From positions 372,001 to 436,000 of the forward strand of contig CAJJDO010000074.1 of NCBI GenBank assembly GCA_905183005.1: a stretch of DNA of 64,000 nt, read 5' to 3'. A program made the translations under genes and the position numbers. The DNA is from Paramecium pentaurelia (lineage: Eukaryota > Ciliophora > Oligohymenophorea > Peniculida > Parameciidae). The notes under the pieces were generated by a model. That model saw nothing but the letters and a program-made list of their open reading frames with translations. It did no database searches and was not told the origin of the DNA. Positions 51,201 to 63,311 of this stretch are shown in pieces. Position 1 is the stretch's first letter. Every line of letters starts with the position of its first letter.

Positions 51201-53293
51201 AAAATGGTGAAGAATTATGTGATGACAAAAATGATGTTGTTAGAGATGGTTGTACATTCTGTAAAATTGATCCTTCTTATAAATGTGAAGAAGATAAATC
51301 ATAATAAAGTTATTGTTATAAATGCTAAGAAAATTGTGATGATTGTAAATTAAACATTAACAAAATAGAATGTTTAAAATGTAAAATTGGTTATTTTCTT
51401 AAAGATAATTCATGTAATTAATGTTCAGAAAAATGTGAGGAATGTGAAAATACTCCAAATAATTGCACTAAATGCATAACTGATGGTTGTAAGAAATGTG
51501 ATAATATATCTGGGTTATATTTAGATAAACAATTAAAATCATGTGTTACTAAATGTGGAGACAATATTATAGCAGGTAAAGAATAATGTGATGACGGTAA
51601 TCAGACTGATAAAGATGGATGCAATTCTAAATGTGAAATTGAAAAAGAATTCATTTGTAAAGATGGTGTATGTATTTTGCCACCTAAAAAATAAGTTACT
51701 TTTACTTATTCTAATTCAACTACTGCTAATGATTTTGATTTGAATTTTGAGGATATAAAGATAGAAGGTCTTTGTGATAAATTATAAATTTGGATAGAAT
51801 AATTTTAATCAAATGAATTCTTATATAATATTACAATAAAAGAAGATTACACATCAATAAGTTAGGGTTGTTAAATATAATTTAAATTCTTTAAAACAAT
51901 ATTAGAATCTAATCTTATTCATTTATTAGTTCCATTAAAGGAAAATGTTACAAGAATTCTTGAAGAAGATACAAGAGAGATTATTATAACTCCAAGAAGA
52001 TTGGTGTATTATAATGAAGATTAAAAAGCACAAGCTTAAAGCATAGTAGCAGCTTCTTCAACATTCACATTCCTACTTTAATTAATTGGACCTTTAACTA
52101 TTCTTTTAGGTGGATTCAATTTCTTCTGGACAATTCTCGATATTTTGACTTGGATTAATAATTTTTACTTTCTTAATGTGGATTATCCTTTAAATGTTAA
52201 ATTATTTTTTAATTAACTTTAATGGGGTGATATAATTAATATTCCTGATATTATTTCATTAAATTCACCAGATGATCCTTATTATTTTGAAGCACCTCCT
52301 AAATTTGCTGAAAAAGATGTGAATCCATTATTTCTAAATAATATTTAGTTATTTTGTGGACTAATTTTACTTGCAATTTTAGCCTATATCTGTGCAAGTG
52401 GAATAGTATAAATTATTAAAAATAAATATGAACCAAATTCTATAAAATCACATAAAATTGAAATTTTTTCAGTGAATCAACTCAAATAGAGTGTTGAAAT
52501 AATTTCTCCACAGAAGTTGCCAACAAAAATACTAGATATATAACCAAAGAAAATGCCATCTCTAATAAATGCTATTTATAAAGAACTTCTAAGTTTTATA
52601 GAGAATTTTAGAGCTAGATTGCTATAAATAATTGGATTAGTATTTTTGGATATTTGTTTAGCTTGTGTTCTTTAATTATAATATAATTGCAATTAAGAAT
52701 ATACTATCATCTAATTGAATATTATTTTAGCTGTGGTTGGTATTATTTTTATTTATTTGGTATTTAAATTATATTCTTTTGTTTGTTCTTAACATGAAAT
52801 TTTATATGAAAATAAAATCTTTTCAAGTTATTATTCTTCATTATATGAAGGAATCAATACTAAATAATAATTGGCTAGGAATTATTGTTATGTTAATTTA
52901 ATGAGAAAAGCTTTGTTTATATTTTTTACAATATATTTTTATGCTGTGCCTTTATTGTAAACATCATTATGTTGTTTAACATGCTTCTTAAATTTAGCAT
53001 TAATTATTTATTAAAATCCATTTGAAAATAGAAGTATACTTATATAAACAGCCGTACCTGACTCTTGTATTTTCATTATCATTTTTATTACAGTTTTACT
53101 GGCTATTCATGATGTAAGTAATCTATTCTCATTTGATCAAAAGTATTTCATAGGATGGGTAATATTATTTTTTATTGGGTTTTCAATATTAGTTTAATTG
53201 ATCTTTCTATTCTAATAGTTTTTTATTGAATTGAAATAGAGACTGATTTAATTAAAGGATATTATATGTTCATTAAAAATTAAAAAGAATTGA
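42205..53293 (+). CDS. Giant cysteine-rich secreted/membrane protein with DUF4215-like repeats (copy 2)
   Basis: It begins with a signal peptide (MTLLINFVLACLIQITNSQ) and an N-terminal region homologous to copy 1 (FITCTTPPTSYITLNQ, FFQGTWSSQIITIVFG). A lectin/EGF-like region follows, then a long series of units of the form CGDGIVxxxEQCDDGNxxxYDGCxxCKxxC, down to about 51690. The C-terminal domain (about 52030-53290) has roughly seven hydrophobic spans, including FTFLLQLIGPLTILLGGF, LFCGLILLAILAYIC and CIFIIIFITVLLAIHDV, and ends CSLKIKKN. A large cell-surface protein, possibly a receptor or adhesion molecule, is likely. Ns at 44731 and 46834 mark probable artefactual duplications of 1217 and 1297 bp; without them the gene is about 8.6 kb. 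At least two introns are visible (about 42945-42972, and the GTAACATATATATATATATTTAG types). Confidence 0.85.
43515..45945. repeat. Tandem 1.2 kb duplication around the N at 44731
   Basis: 43515-44730 is repeated from 44732 with an offset of 1217 bp. The first copy breaks off after AAACATGTT, the second continues through that point into new sequence. This is the same structure as the other N junctions. Confidence 0.9.
43517..48683 (+). repeat. Tract nearly identical, in inverted orientation, to 21680-25495
   Basis: This is the plus-strand arm of the shared tract. Both borders are sharp: upstream of AATATTGTTAATTATGTG and downstream of GATGAATAATG the two genes are only distantly similar. After removing 1217 and 1297 bp of duplicated sequence the tract is about 2.65 kb, equal to its partner. 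Small clusters of differences exist inside (for example GAAGATAGTTTTGTATTACC versus GATGATGGGTTAATATTACC). Confidence 0.88.
45538..48130. repeat. Tandem 1.3 kb duplication around the N at 46834
   Basis: 45538-46833 is repeated from 46835 with an offset of 1297 bp. A few differences exist (for example GCCTTAATGTAC versus GCCTTCATGTAC and ATTTATAATTATT versus ATTTATTATTATT), so the copies may come from two alleles or paralogues. Confidence 0.9.
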
Positions 53294-53388
53294 TTATTTG
53301 TTTATTTATTTATATATTATAAATTCATATGTATATTCTAAAAAAAAGAGAAATATAACAATTTAAATTGATTCTTTATATAATACTC

Positions 53389-54540
53389 TCATTACTTGAG
53401 TGTTTCTGGAGCATTGCCAACTTTGACAACACATCTATATTTGGGTCTTCCATTTAACAATTTATCATAAGCACCTTTGAAATTTTCAAACTCGAATTAC
53501 TCACAAGTAGGATATATCTTATGTTTATTGGCAAACTCAATCATTTCATAGTTTTCCTAAAAACCTTAATATTTAAATATACTTGTCTTGATCCAACTAG
53601 AGATCCAACAAAAGAAATTTATCTTACAACCATAGCAAAAAATGGTAATTGGAGTTCAACCTTTGTAAGTGCAGGGATACCAACCATAACAAAATCACCT
53701 CCATTTTTAAGTAAATTTGTATAAGCTATAAATTCATCAACTGTATTAGCACTAGCACAACTTAAAATCATATCAAATTTTCCTTATGATTTAACCATCT
53801 ATTCTTGATTCTTAGTACAAATGAAATCAGTAGCACCATATGATCTTGCCTCTTCTTCTTTATCTGCTGATGTAGAAATAGCTGTTGTTCTCATGCCTAA
53901 AGCAGCAGAAAATTTAATTGCTAAATGTCCAAGACCACCTATTCCTAAGATACCAACATTTTTATTGGCTCCAAAATGTCTTTTAAGTGGAGCATATACT
54001 GTAATACCTGCACACAAAAGAGGAGGTGCAAGATGTTATGGAATTGTATTTGGAATTGGGAATGTCCATTTTGCTGGTAATTAGACATGAGTAGCAAATC
54101 CACCGAATTTTGGTAATGGAATTAAATGTTCATTACCAACTTATCCACACAATTAATCATTTCCTAAAATACATTATTTGCATTTTCCACAACTATCTCT
54201 TATAAATCCTGCTCCAACCAAGTCACCAATTTAAAATTGTGTTACTTAGTCTCCTTTTTATACTATATGACCTAAGATTTCATGTCCAGGAACACTTGGA
54301 TAACTAATTGGGAACCAATCTTAATTAACAAGATGACCTTAAAAATAAATCATACAATTTACAATCTGTATAGCATAAACCAAAATATGTCTATTGAATT
54401 CTAACTTCATCTGGTCTAAGGGGAGGGAATTAAAATGGATAGAGGACTGCCTCTGTATTTGGACCCTCAAAAGACCATGCAAATGCTTCAGCTTAATCTT
54501 TGCTTACTAATTTATAAAGACTGTGTTCCTTTGTTGCCAT
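53389..54540 (-). CDS. Zinc-dependent alcohol dehydrogenase (CAD-like MDR family)
   Basis: Introns at 54338-54362 (25 nt) and 53557-53582 (26 nt) give 367 codons, the usual length for cinnamyl-alcohol-dehydrogenase-type enzymes. Motifs: catalytic zinc Cys and His in GLCYTDCH (split by intron 1), VPGHEILGHI, the structural-zinc lobe DSCGKCKQCILGNDQLCG with four Cys, the Rossmann nucleotide-binding GIGGLGHLAIKF, and a C-terminal GRPKYRCVVKVGN. Thr/Ser residues after the Rossmann strand (ISTSADKEEEA) suggest NADP(H) preference. It likely reduces aldehydes to alcohols in the cytosol. Confidence 0.95.
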
Positions 54541-54942
54541 AAATTATATTTATTTATCTTTCCTTATCAAATACACTTGTCTTCATAAATATTCTCAACT
54601 CACTCATGAATCACCTACTCTTATCAAATCAGAATTTGGAAATTTCTATATAATATTTTATAAAACAAAATAGATATCAAAATAAGACACTACATCATTC
54701 AATATTCTTAAAATGCTATTCATTTTAATAAATATCCTTAATTCTTATTTCTTAATCTTAAACATTAAAATTTATAATTCTTGAATTTTATGAAAATTTA
54801 ATATCCCCTTGTAATTTATACTTGTAATCATAGGTTTAATAGTTTTTAATGAACCTGGATGATATTTTATTAATTCTGCTCAAATATGATGAAATATCAT
54901 AATAAAATTAATTATATTATAAAATGTTATTTATAATATTAA

Positions 54943-56377
54943 ATGAAGCTTGGAATATATGAAGTAGGATTAATTCCATAGATTAATAAACAATAGTTTT
55001 AAGAACTTAAATAATTTTAATAATGGCAATATCTAGGAAAAAATCTAATAGCAACATTTTTTATTGCTTTGTTAGATTATTTTATTGCAAATAATAAATC
55101 ATAAGCAATTGAATAATTGGCTAAACCAAAAAGAAGTTATAAAAAAGAATACAATTAACAAATAGCTTAATAAATTTATAATCTGAGAATTAAAAATATT
55201 AATACAAAAGAATTTTTCAATTTTCTCTAAAATATTGATAACAATAATTAAAAAGGACAATAACTTTTAGAAGAATTTTGTGATCTGTAAGATTTAAAAT
55301 ACTCTATTAATAATGAAAAATTAACAATAGATAGCATAGCAAAATGTTTTTCAATTTAAGTACTTTTAATTGGACAGTATTCCTTAGGTTATGCTAGTAA
55401 GTCAAAAATATTCATTATATAGCACCTGGAAGGTTTTTATTTAATTAAATAAACAAGTCCTTTGATTTAGTATATTAATCAACCAAATTAAAAATGCTAA
55501 TTATGCTCCAGAATAGTTAATGATTATTTTATAAATTGTTATTGTCTTCACATATTTTGCAAAAAATGTTTGACTGATAAAGTAAAAAAGGGAAATTAAA
55601 ACTTGATTGCTAATTGTCTTTATGGTTGTAGAGAAAAAATAATGATAAAAGATATTGATTAATATTTAAATGATGAACTTAAGATAGAAGTACAAAAATA
55701 ACAAAAGAATTAATAACTTAGTTTATAGAAATCATAATAATTTACTAATGATAATCCAAAAGATTATGAATCTATTACAGAAGATTTAGATAAGAATTAA
55801 AAATCCATTTAAGTTAAATATAATAAATTTATTGATTAAACATAATAATAATGTCATTATTGTTATCATACATCTACAAACTAACTATATATTAATAAGT
55901 AATGCAACCATAGATTTTGTATAGATTGCTTTAAATAACGAATTACATAAAAAGGATAAAAGTGTGTAGTTGATGGTTGTGATAAAATAATTGATGATTT
56001 TTTATTTTCTTAAAGGGAGTAATTAGAAGAGGATAAATATAAAAATTAAAAGGTTGTTTAAACTTAAAAATAATAATTACCAAAATGTAGTAAATGTAGC
56101 AATGAAACTACTTATTCTAGTTTATATAATGATAAAAAGTGTAAGCATTTCATTTGTTTTACTTGTATTCATTAACATGTTTAAAAGTTAATATAGAATT
56201 AGCCAAATCATTAAATTTTTACATGTCCTTTATGTAATAATAAATATGGAAGAGATTTTGAAACATTTTATTATCAATAATAAATAAGTTTGATTGAAGA
56301 GAGAATGAAATTTGAAGAATAATCCTAGAAAGAAAAAGAGGAAAAAGAACTTAAAGAATCTTAAACTCTTCAATAAC

Positions 56378-56419
<42 letters not shown>

Positions 56420-56774
56420 CAATTTAATCTTAAAAAGTGGAGAAATATCCTTCAAGATTTATTAGTTACCAATAATAATAATTATTAGATCAAAATGAAA
56501 AATAGCATAATTCTTAATCAGCTAATGATAATCTTTTATAGTAAAATTAAGATAACTAGATTTAAAAAGAATATATTGAATAAGGTGAATGCACAATGTG
56601 TTTTACTAACTTTTCAGAATATAATTTAAGATAAGAAGTTGATTGTACATTACATAAAATAGGTGTTTGTTGTTCTATTAAATTTCTAAAGTGTCCATAG
56701 TGTGAATAAAAAAAAGTGTATTCTTAAATTATAAGAGTAAAACGTAATATTTAAATCATAATTAGCAAAATTGA
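54943..56774 (+). CDS. Multi-RING / treble-clef zinc protein, probable ubiquitin E3
   Basis: One terminal intron (56737-56765, 29 nt) gives exactly 601 codons. After a helical N-terminus, four Cys/His modules follow: CQLCSRIVNDYFINCYCLHIF (then CKKC), CHYCYHTSTNQLYINKQCNH (then RFCIDCF), PKCSKCSNETTYSSLYNDKK (then CKHFICFTCIH and CPLC), and ECTMCFTNFSEYNLRQEVDC (then CCSIKFLKCPQC). The third has clean RING spacing. The arrangement recalls RING-IBR-RING ligases, although it does not fit the textbook RBR spacing. A 16-residue Gln run (56371-56418) and a Gln-rich linker separate modules three and four. E3 activity is inferred from the RING-type modules. Confidence 0.8.
56371..56418 (+). repeat. 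(TAA)n/CAA microsatellite encoding Gln16
   Basis: CAA TAA CAA is followed by 13 TAA triplets, all in frame in the multi-RING gene. It is a second long poly-Gln tract made almost only of TAA. Confidence 0.95.
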
Positions 56775-56806
56775 TTTTATAAACATTCACCTAAAAAGTG
56801 GAATTG

Positions 56807-57016
56807 ATGAGTCAGTCTAGTATTTATAACTCTTCAAATATCTAATATAATTATGGGAATTTAGATGATTATTCTAGATTGAATTCTCGAGTCAATGTTG
56901 GTTAAAGTCAAATCAAACCTTAATAAAGAAATAGCACTATGGATGCCAATGTTTTCAGAAGTCAGGCTCCTTAAAGTAAAGTGGTTGGTACTTATGTAGC
57001 AGGATACAAATATTGA
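56807..57016 (+). CDS. Small Asn/Ser/Gln-rich protein, 69 aa
   Basis: ATG at 56807 and TGA at 57014 frame 69 codons: MSQSSIYNSSNIQ..., ending with VFRSQAPQSKVVGTYVAGYKY. Composition (Gly, Pro, Val, Arg, mixed codons) is protein-like. It lies just 32 bp after the stop of the multi-RING gene, in another frame. It may be a separate short gene or an alternatively spliced C-terminus of that gene; I found no GT...AG pair of normal size that would join them. No function recognised. Confidence 0.5.
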
Positions 57017-57166
57017 TTTTGTCAAATTAATTAATGAATGAGTTTTGATATTATATTATTATATAATATCATAATCATTAATATTCTATAATTGTATTTA
57101 ATATATTATTAAAACTATGTATTTTGAGTAATATAAGAAGGATATAAATTTACATAATCAATTTTA

Positions 57167-58846
57167 TCAATTAGGTTTATGAATTTAAGATTTAGCTTTA
57201 GGTGTCATAGTATCATACAATTCAACTATGTTGAAATCCTTTATTTTCTACTATTCTTACATGAGGATATAAAAATCTTCATCAGTCAATTTCAATTCAG
57301 CATCTATTGATTCTTGAGGTTGCATATTCTTTCCCAAAAATAGACTTTGAGATTGATTTAATTTTTAGAATTATACAATGGATTATGATACATCTACCAA
57401 AGTTTATGGTATCTAAATAATTAGAAAATATAGAATTACAATTTTGAGTATATTATGATTCTAATCATCAATTGAATTATTATCAATGATATCTTATTTA
57501 AGTTCTTAATTGTTATCAATATTTTGATTATTATCAATTTTTATTGAGTTAGTTTCTATTTCTAAAGATTTTAATATTATTCCAATTTCATGACAGTTTC
57601 TAAATACTTCCTTATCACATATTGCCCTTATTATGAATTATAATCTAGAGATTTCATATAAAGTATTGGTTAAACATAATTTTGCAGAGGCAATTCTTAA
57701 CAATTTTTTATAAGATTTTAAAAATGAAATTGCTATTAATTAATTTTGATATCTGATATTGATCACTTTGCCAAAGAAATTTTTCTCAAAAGTAATTTAT
57801 TTCATTTAAGGATAATACATTTCAATTAGAGTTCTAACTACCTTTGATTCTAAATTCTTCTCATTTATGATGTAAGCAAAATGAGAGAAGAATAAAAAGA
57901 AAGATATTATAGATCCAATATTTGCTAATACTTCAGAGATTTTTGGATATTCAATCACCACTGTCTATTACAAGGTTCCCAACTAAAATTCAAATACAAC
58001 ATACACTTCCTTATGAAAAGTGTGAGTAAAATAATCTAAATCCATCTACTGAATATATTATTAAGTTGAACTAGGAAATTCCATAATTTCCAAACTCTCC
58101 AATATAAATCCAGTGTCTATTGATACATTTGATGTACAGATAGTTATTTGACTAAAATATGTAGTTTTATTGTCAATAGAAGCATAATAATCTTACTCGA
58201 CTAAGTCTAATTATCTTGTGGAAGTATTAAATTAATTAAAAAATGTCTAGATGGACAATTAATTCTATCTTTAATTAAAGAATCTCTTAATTATATCATC
58301 ATCTGCGCAACACCATCCTAAAGGTAATATAGTTTAAACACATTATTATAAAATAAGCATATACTCCTTATTTGGATATTTTATTGATTAATGTTGATTA
58401 TTTGACAATTAAATATCTTTGAGTTCTATCAATGTAGTTCCATGTTTATCCGATTTCTTTGTTGAAAATAACGGTAATGGATCCTAGAGTTCGTCATCTA
58501 TTATTTCATATAGCATTGGTATTAAAACTACATGATTAGGATCAAAAGGGTCAATTTAATCTGTAATACTCTTGTGTCTTCTCAAACAAAAGGAAACTAC
58601 TTTATCAAAAGATAATTAATAAGTTTCAATTTCTGTATTCAAGGATGTAATTTTTGGAAGTATTCTCCCAGACTTCCACAACACCATTTCATATATTAAA
58701 TAAGCCAAACTTAATCCATATAAAATAATTGATAGTAATCCTCCCAAAGATGTTCTGTATTGAACTTCTCCATAGGCATAACTAGGTTTATAATTGGCTC
58801 CAAATTAATCAATTCTTCTTAAGAATTCTCCAAAGTTTTTGAGCAT
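57167..58846 (-). CDS. Ciliate-type two-span membrane protein, 559 aa
   Basis: A single open frame of 560 codons starts MLKNFGEFLRRIDQFGANYK and continues SLGGLLSIILYGLSLAYLIY (first transmembrane span). A long extracytosolic-looking region follows, with few Cys, then ISEVLANIGSIISFFLFFSHFAYII (second span) and a cytosolic tail of about 200 residues. This N-terminal pattern (short Arg-rich leader, FG, LGG, hydrophobic span) is familiar from a large set of uncharacterised ciliate membrane proteins. A 27 nt GTAATT...TTTAG segment near 57405-57431 (VILYFLIIQ) could be an intron without changing frame. Function unknown. Confidence 0.8.
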
Positions 58847-59019
58847 ATAATATTTTTATTTCTATTTTATTAATAATTAGTCTAAAATGACACAATAATA
58901 ATTGTTAATATAATATTAAATTAAAATTTACGTCATTTTTATATAGTTTATAAATTGAAAATAATTCTTTAATCTGGTAATATATTATTATTATATAAAT
59001 ATAAAAAAGATTTGTTAAG

Positions 59020-61243
59020 TCAAAGTATACGGTAATATTGCAACACTTAAATTAGTGATTCCTTTTTTACTGGTTTAGATAAATAATAATCTATTCCATT
59101 TTGATAACATTATTCTTTTGTTTCATTATCAGTAAAAGCAGTACAAGCTATTATGGCAATTGAAAACCGTTTTTTAATTTACCTTGATGCTTCCCATCCA
59201 TCAAGAAGAGGCATGTTGATATCCATAAATATTAATTAGTACTATTTATCACTACATTTCGCACAATATGCTAATAATATGTATTTTATCAATACTTTTC
59301 TTTTATCTTTAGTATATCAAATCAACACATTCCTGTCCATTAAAAACTTAATCAGAACTTAAACCAAGCTATTCTAATAAAATTGATAATGCTAATATAT
59401 TAATCTATTCATCATCTACTATAAGAATATTGGGACAACGACATTCAACTAATGATTAATTGCTTCTCAATAAAAATGATTATTATTATTATTAATATTA
59501 TTAAGATTTAATATATTTGACTCTTGTTTAATAATCTTCTACTGAACATTCATTATTAATTGTATCCATTGATACAGCATCAATAAGTTCTTATACAAAA
59601 CGTATTTAACTATGTGGTCTTCTTTATCTTATTTGATTTCCATCATTTATCTATCCATTACAACCCAATAGATGAGAGAATTTGGATCTCATAAGTCCTC
59701 TTTTGTATGTCTCTATCCCAGCATTAACCTCAGTTTATCTTGTATCTATAATAATCTTTTTATTAAGCATTATCAATGGACTTTTTGGATTGTTGGGTTT
59801 AACACTAGGACTAACAGTTTATGGATACACAGAAAACCAACAATGAAATCCTTTTCCTGTTTATGTTTCGAATCTGAGTCCACCTCCTTTTTCGAATCTC
59901 TATTATGATAAAGCTTCTGCTATTTTATTACTGATAAAGAGTCCTAATCCAAATCCAGCTGTATTTTTTGATATTTTTTATATTGAAGGCACTCCTTATT
60001 ATAATAATAATGTCAATCGATCTTATTCTGATTTTGTCATTCCTATACCAGTATCTTCAACATGGAAAACTACACATGGTTAATTCTTATTAGAAAAAGA
60101 GGTTTCAACTTTTAGGGATATTGATCCTTAAAGTGTAAACTTTTATGCATTTGATACTAAATTAATCAAAATTTGTTTAATTCTATTTCGATCAGATAGA
60201 ATCTATGTTATTTTAGAATTGAATTCAATTTTGATTTCTAGATTCTTTTTGGATATTTAATCTTTAAAAAGTGAAATAACTTCCAATATTAATTCTTAAA
60301 TATTGAAAACTGCCACTTATAAACTGAATGTCTTTCCTAAAATACTATTATAATCCATCATATCTAAAACCATACTATGCATAACTTTCCCATTAACCAA
60401 TATAGGTTTAAAGAATTATTCTTTGATATTTGGTGGTACTTCTTCATGACATTCAGCTACCTATGCTAATGCTAATATATAATTTAAAGATGTATTGTAT
60501 TCATGGCTAAAACTTTTAAATAATTGTTGCATAGTAGTTTGGGTAAATACTTTCTTAATTTATAAATTGTATTCTTCCATATTTTGTAACAATATTGTAA
60601 AAGACTTTGGTTCAAAATAAAACACTTTTAAATGAAGATCATTATATCCTCTTATGTTGAAAACTTCAAATTCATAAGGGAATTTCTGTAATTACTAGAG
60701 TTAGTCCAGTAATTCATTTAATGAATAATGTTGTTATACTTCTTTTAAATCTTGAATGGATGGAAATTTACAACTGAATTACTCCTGCATTAATAATTTG
60801 GTCTACCTGTCCACTGATAATAAAGGACTATTTAAGAGTTCCTAAATATTTATGTTTTTCAATAAATCTTATGCTCTTGTATTACTCATCATCATATTTA
60901 ATTTACCATCTAATTTGATTATACTTACAAGACTATTTTATGATTCCCATATTCGATCTGTTTCTGTTATAGTTTTGATATTTATGGTGTCTTCAAGACC
61001 CCCTTCATTTCTTTTGATTTGTTGATCATATTATTTTTACAGATAGAATGTAAACAATAATAATATAAATGTTATTATTATTGGTTAACCTTTATTCACA
61101 TTATCTAACACCTTCCAAATACCCATTATGATGAGATGAAGAGATTTGAAAATGATAAAATAAGATTTCTTTGTTTCATCCTTATTTAAATGGTCGTATA
61201 ATAATGGTGGAAGCAAAAATAAAAATAGTTTTTCATTATTCAT
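59020..61243 (-). CDS. Hybrid sensor histidine kinase with receiver domain
   Basis: From ATG at 61243 to TGA at 59022-59020, with a 25 nt intron (59271-59295), there are 733 codons. Order: hydrophobic N-terminus with a span near IIITFILLLFTFYL; a PAS-like region; H-box FKSFSHEYNTSLN (phospho-acceptor His); N-box LINLVSNALKFT; G-boxes VEDTGIGM and GFGLGLFISNKI; GKGFHCWFSV closing the ATPase; then a receiver with ILIVDDEQIN, LIFMDINMPLLDGW (phospho-acceptor Asp), a Thr switch and LSKPVKKESL. All catalytic elements are present, so it should autophosphorylate and relay within the molecule. An upstream frame from ATG 61500 (MILAILYSSIWLCNTIYEMM) probably adds membrane spans through an unresolved splice. 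Confidence 0.92.
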
Positions 61244-61509
61244 TTCTTAGTTAATAACTATATTAAATTTAATGGTTACTTGAAATATTGAGGGATAATA
61301 GAAGAATTGGAATCAGGTAGCTTATAGATTGTCTAGATTTTTGTAGATATTGGAATATGAGGAAACATAGAACAATCCCCAACTCGATACCATGATAAAA
61401 TAGCTGTCTCTATCATATAAATATTGTACTCAATTCCAAGCATCATTTCGTAGATTGTATTGCACAACCAAATGCTACTGTATAAAATAGCCAATATCAT
61501 ATTTAATAT

Positions 61510-62508
61510 AATTTTTATACTTATATTATAAATGGACTTATAGTTTAGTTATGTTTAAACTATACCATTAGAACTTATATATTTGAATGGACTCTTGTTC
61601 ATATAAAGGTCAAATTTATTATACATTTTATTAAATCTTACACTCAGGTCCATTACTTAACAGAAAATTAATTTATTAATCCTATGAATGCTTCAATCAA
61701 TACAAATATATATATATATATATAAAATTAAGTATATTTTTGTTATTCTCAATTTAAATATTTGTTCAGTTTAATTCTATTTCCCATCTGTTTATATTAT
61801 TAAAATGGGAATAACTAATTATTTATATCTTATTATTAATAAAATTGGATAATTTCATTCTTGAGTATTTAACTGATTTGATATTCTGAAGTTATTGTAC
61901 AAAATTATCATTATAAATTAATAGTTGTAAAATATGATCAAATTATATAATGCTTACAAATATTATGTTATTATTATTAAGTGATAAATAACACTAAAAT
62001 TATAATTGAATGAAACGTAATATTAAGTTTTTTTTTTAAATGTAATTGAAAAATCTATTCAATTATTGTTTTCTTTAAATTTGAGGTAAGATCAACAACA
62101 AAATATCAGATAAACTAATGAATTTTTGAGATATTTGTATCTAAAGTGAATTTAATAGAAATTGGATTGATATATGATTTACAATATGCTAATAGTTTTG
62201 TGTATGAATTTATCCTTCTTTAAAATATGAGTTTATTCTTCTTAACATATTGGTAAGTTGATTCAATTGTAAATACAAATCAAAGACTAATTTATCTTCT
62301 TAGAAGTACATTAATAATTTCAGACATATATATTTAAAATAAATGGAATTAAAGAAATAAATGTTCTGTTTAATTTAGATATAAAAATTAATATGAAAAA
62401 GAGAATGAATAATCATTTTCATTCTAATTCTAATTCTAATAAATTCAATATATTAAATAATTTATGGAATTGAAAATTTTAATCTATATATTTTGTTATT
62501 ATAAATAC
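61510..62508. other. Intergenic stretch with TA microsatellite
   Basis: About 1 kb of AT-rich DNA between the histidine kinase and the 3' end of the cytochrome b5 gene. A (TA)n tract lies at about 61708-61724. Nothing else recognised. Confidence 0.55.
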
Positions 62509-63300
62509 TCATTTTACTAAATAACCAACTTAAAATTTTTCAAGAATATAATGAAAGTTAATCCAAGGATGATGTTAAAGAAACAGAAAAGTAGCATCCT
62601 TTCCAACTCCTCTTAGAATCTATTCTCTACCACCAGGATGTTTTTCAATATAATACGACACATCATAGATATTATCCTATAAAACAATCCAAGCATCTTT
62701 CTATGTATTGTGTTATTAAACCTTAAAAATAATTGAGAATTATACTTCTTCTATGGTGTAAGATTTTAATTGAGTTTGAAGTTTATTTAATTACTAGATG
62801 TTTGTAGATTATATTTTGGTGATTGGATAAGAATTGGCACTTCTTTCTATACTTTATTTTTGATTGATCATGTTGTTATTATCTTTAATGTTTTAGCTAG
62901 TCTCTCGGAATTGTTGATTTAGATTAATTATTGTTTACATCTGATAGTTTACACTTTCTAATTTACGCTTATTCTTAAATTTTTAGATTATAAGTTGATT
63001 TGGATTTATCTAATAGAGGTTCTAAAATTCCCATTCTTATATTTCATTAATGGGAGGTATATTATTAGTGTTAGATATATTGATGAAGATATGTTGTAAT
63101 TAAATAAAGAGTGTAAGTGATTATTGAATTGGTGTAGAATTGGTATCAGTGAATGTTAAGTGATTCAATTTATTTTTTGAGGAAATGTCATTTAAAACAA
63201 AGAAGATAACTTCATTTATGATATTTTGATCGAGATCTTACCAAACTAATGTATATTGACGATTGGCAAAGTAAAAATTGATTTGGTGATTGATATTCAT
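62509..63300 (-). CDS. Cytochrome b5 heme-binding domain protein
   Basis: A single frame of 264 codons. The C-terminal about 80 residues form a cytochrome b5 domain: YTIEEVQ start, DAWIVLQDNIYDVSYYIEKH, the axial-ligand HPGG motif, GKDATFLFLQHHPW with the second ligand His, and EKFQVGYLVK at the end. The N-terminal about 180 residues (MNINHQINFYFANRQYTLVW...) are unrelated to known b5 partners as far as I can see, with a Gln/Asn-rich helical linker. There is no membrane anchor, so it is probably a soluble heme/electron-transfer protein. Its start codon is 11 bp from the divergent gene at 63312. Confidence 0.88.
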
Positions 63301-63311
63301 TATATTATAAA

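Noticed and set aside
53821..54084. Plus-strand ORF of 87 codons
   Set aside because: Antisense to the alcohol dehydrogenase Rossmann region.
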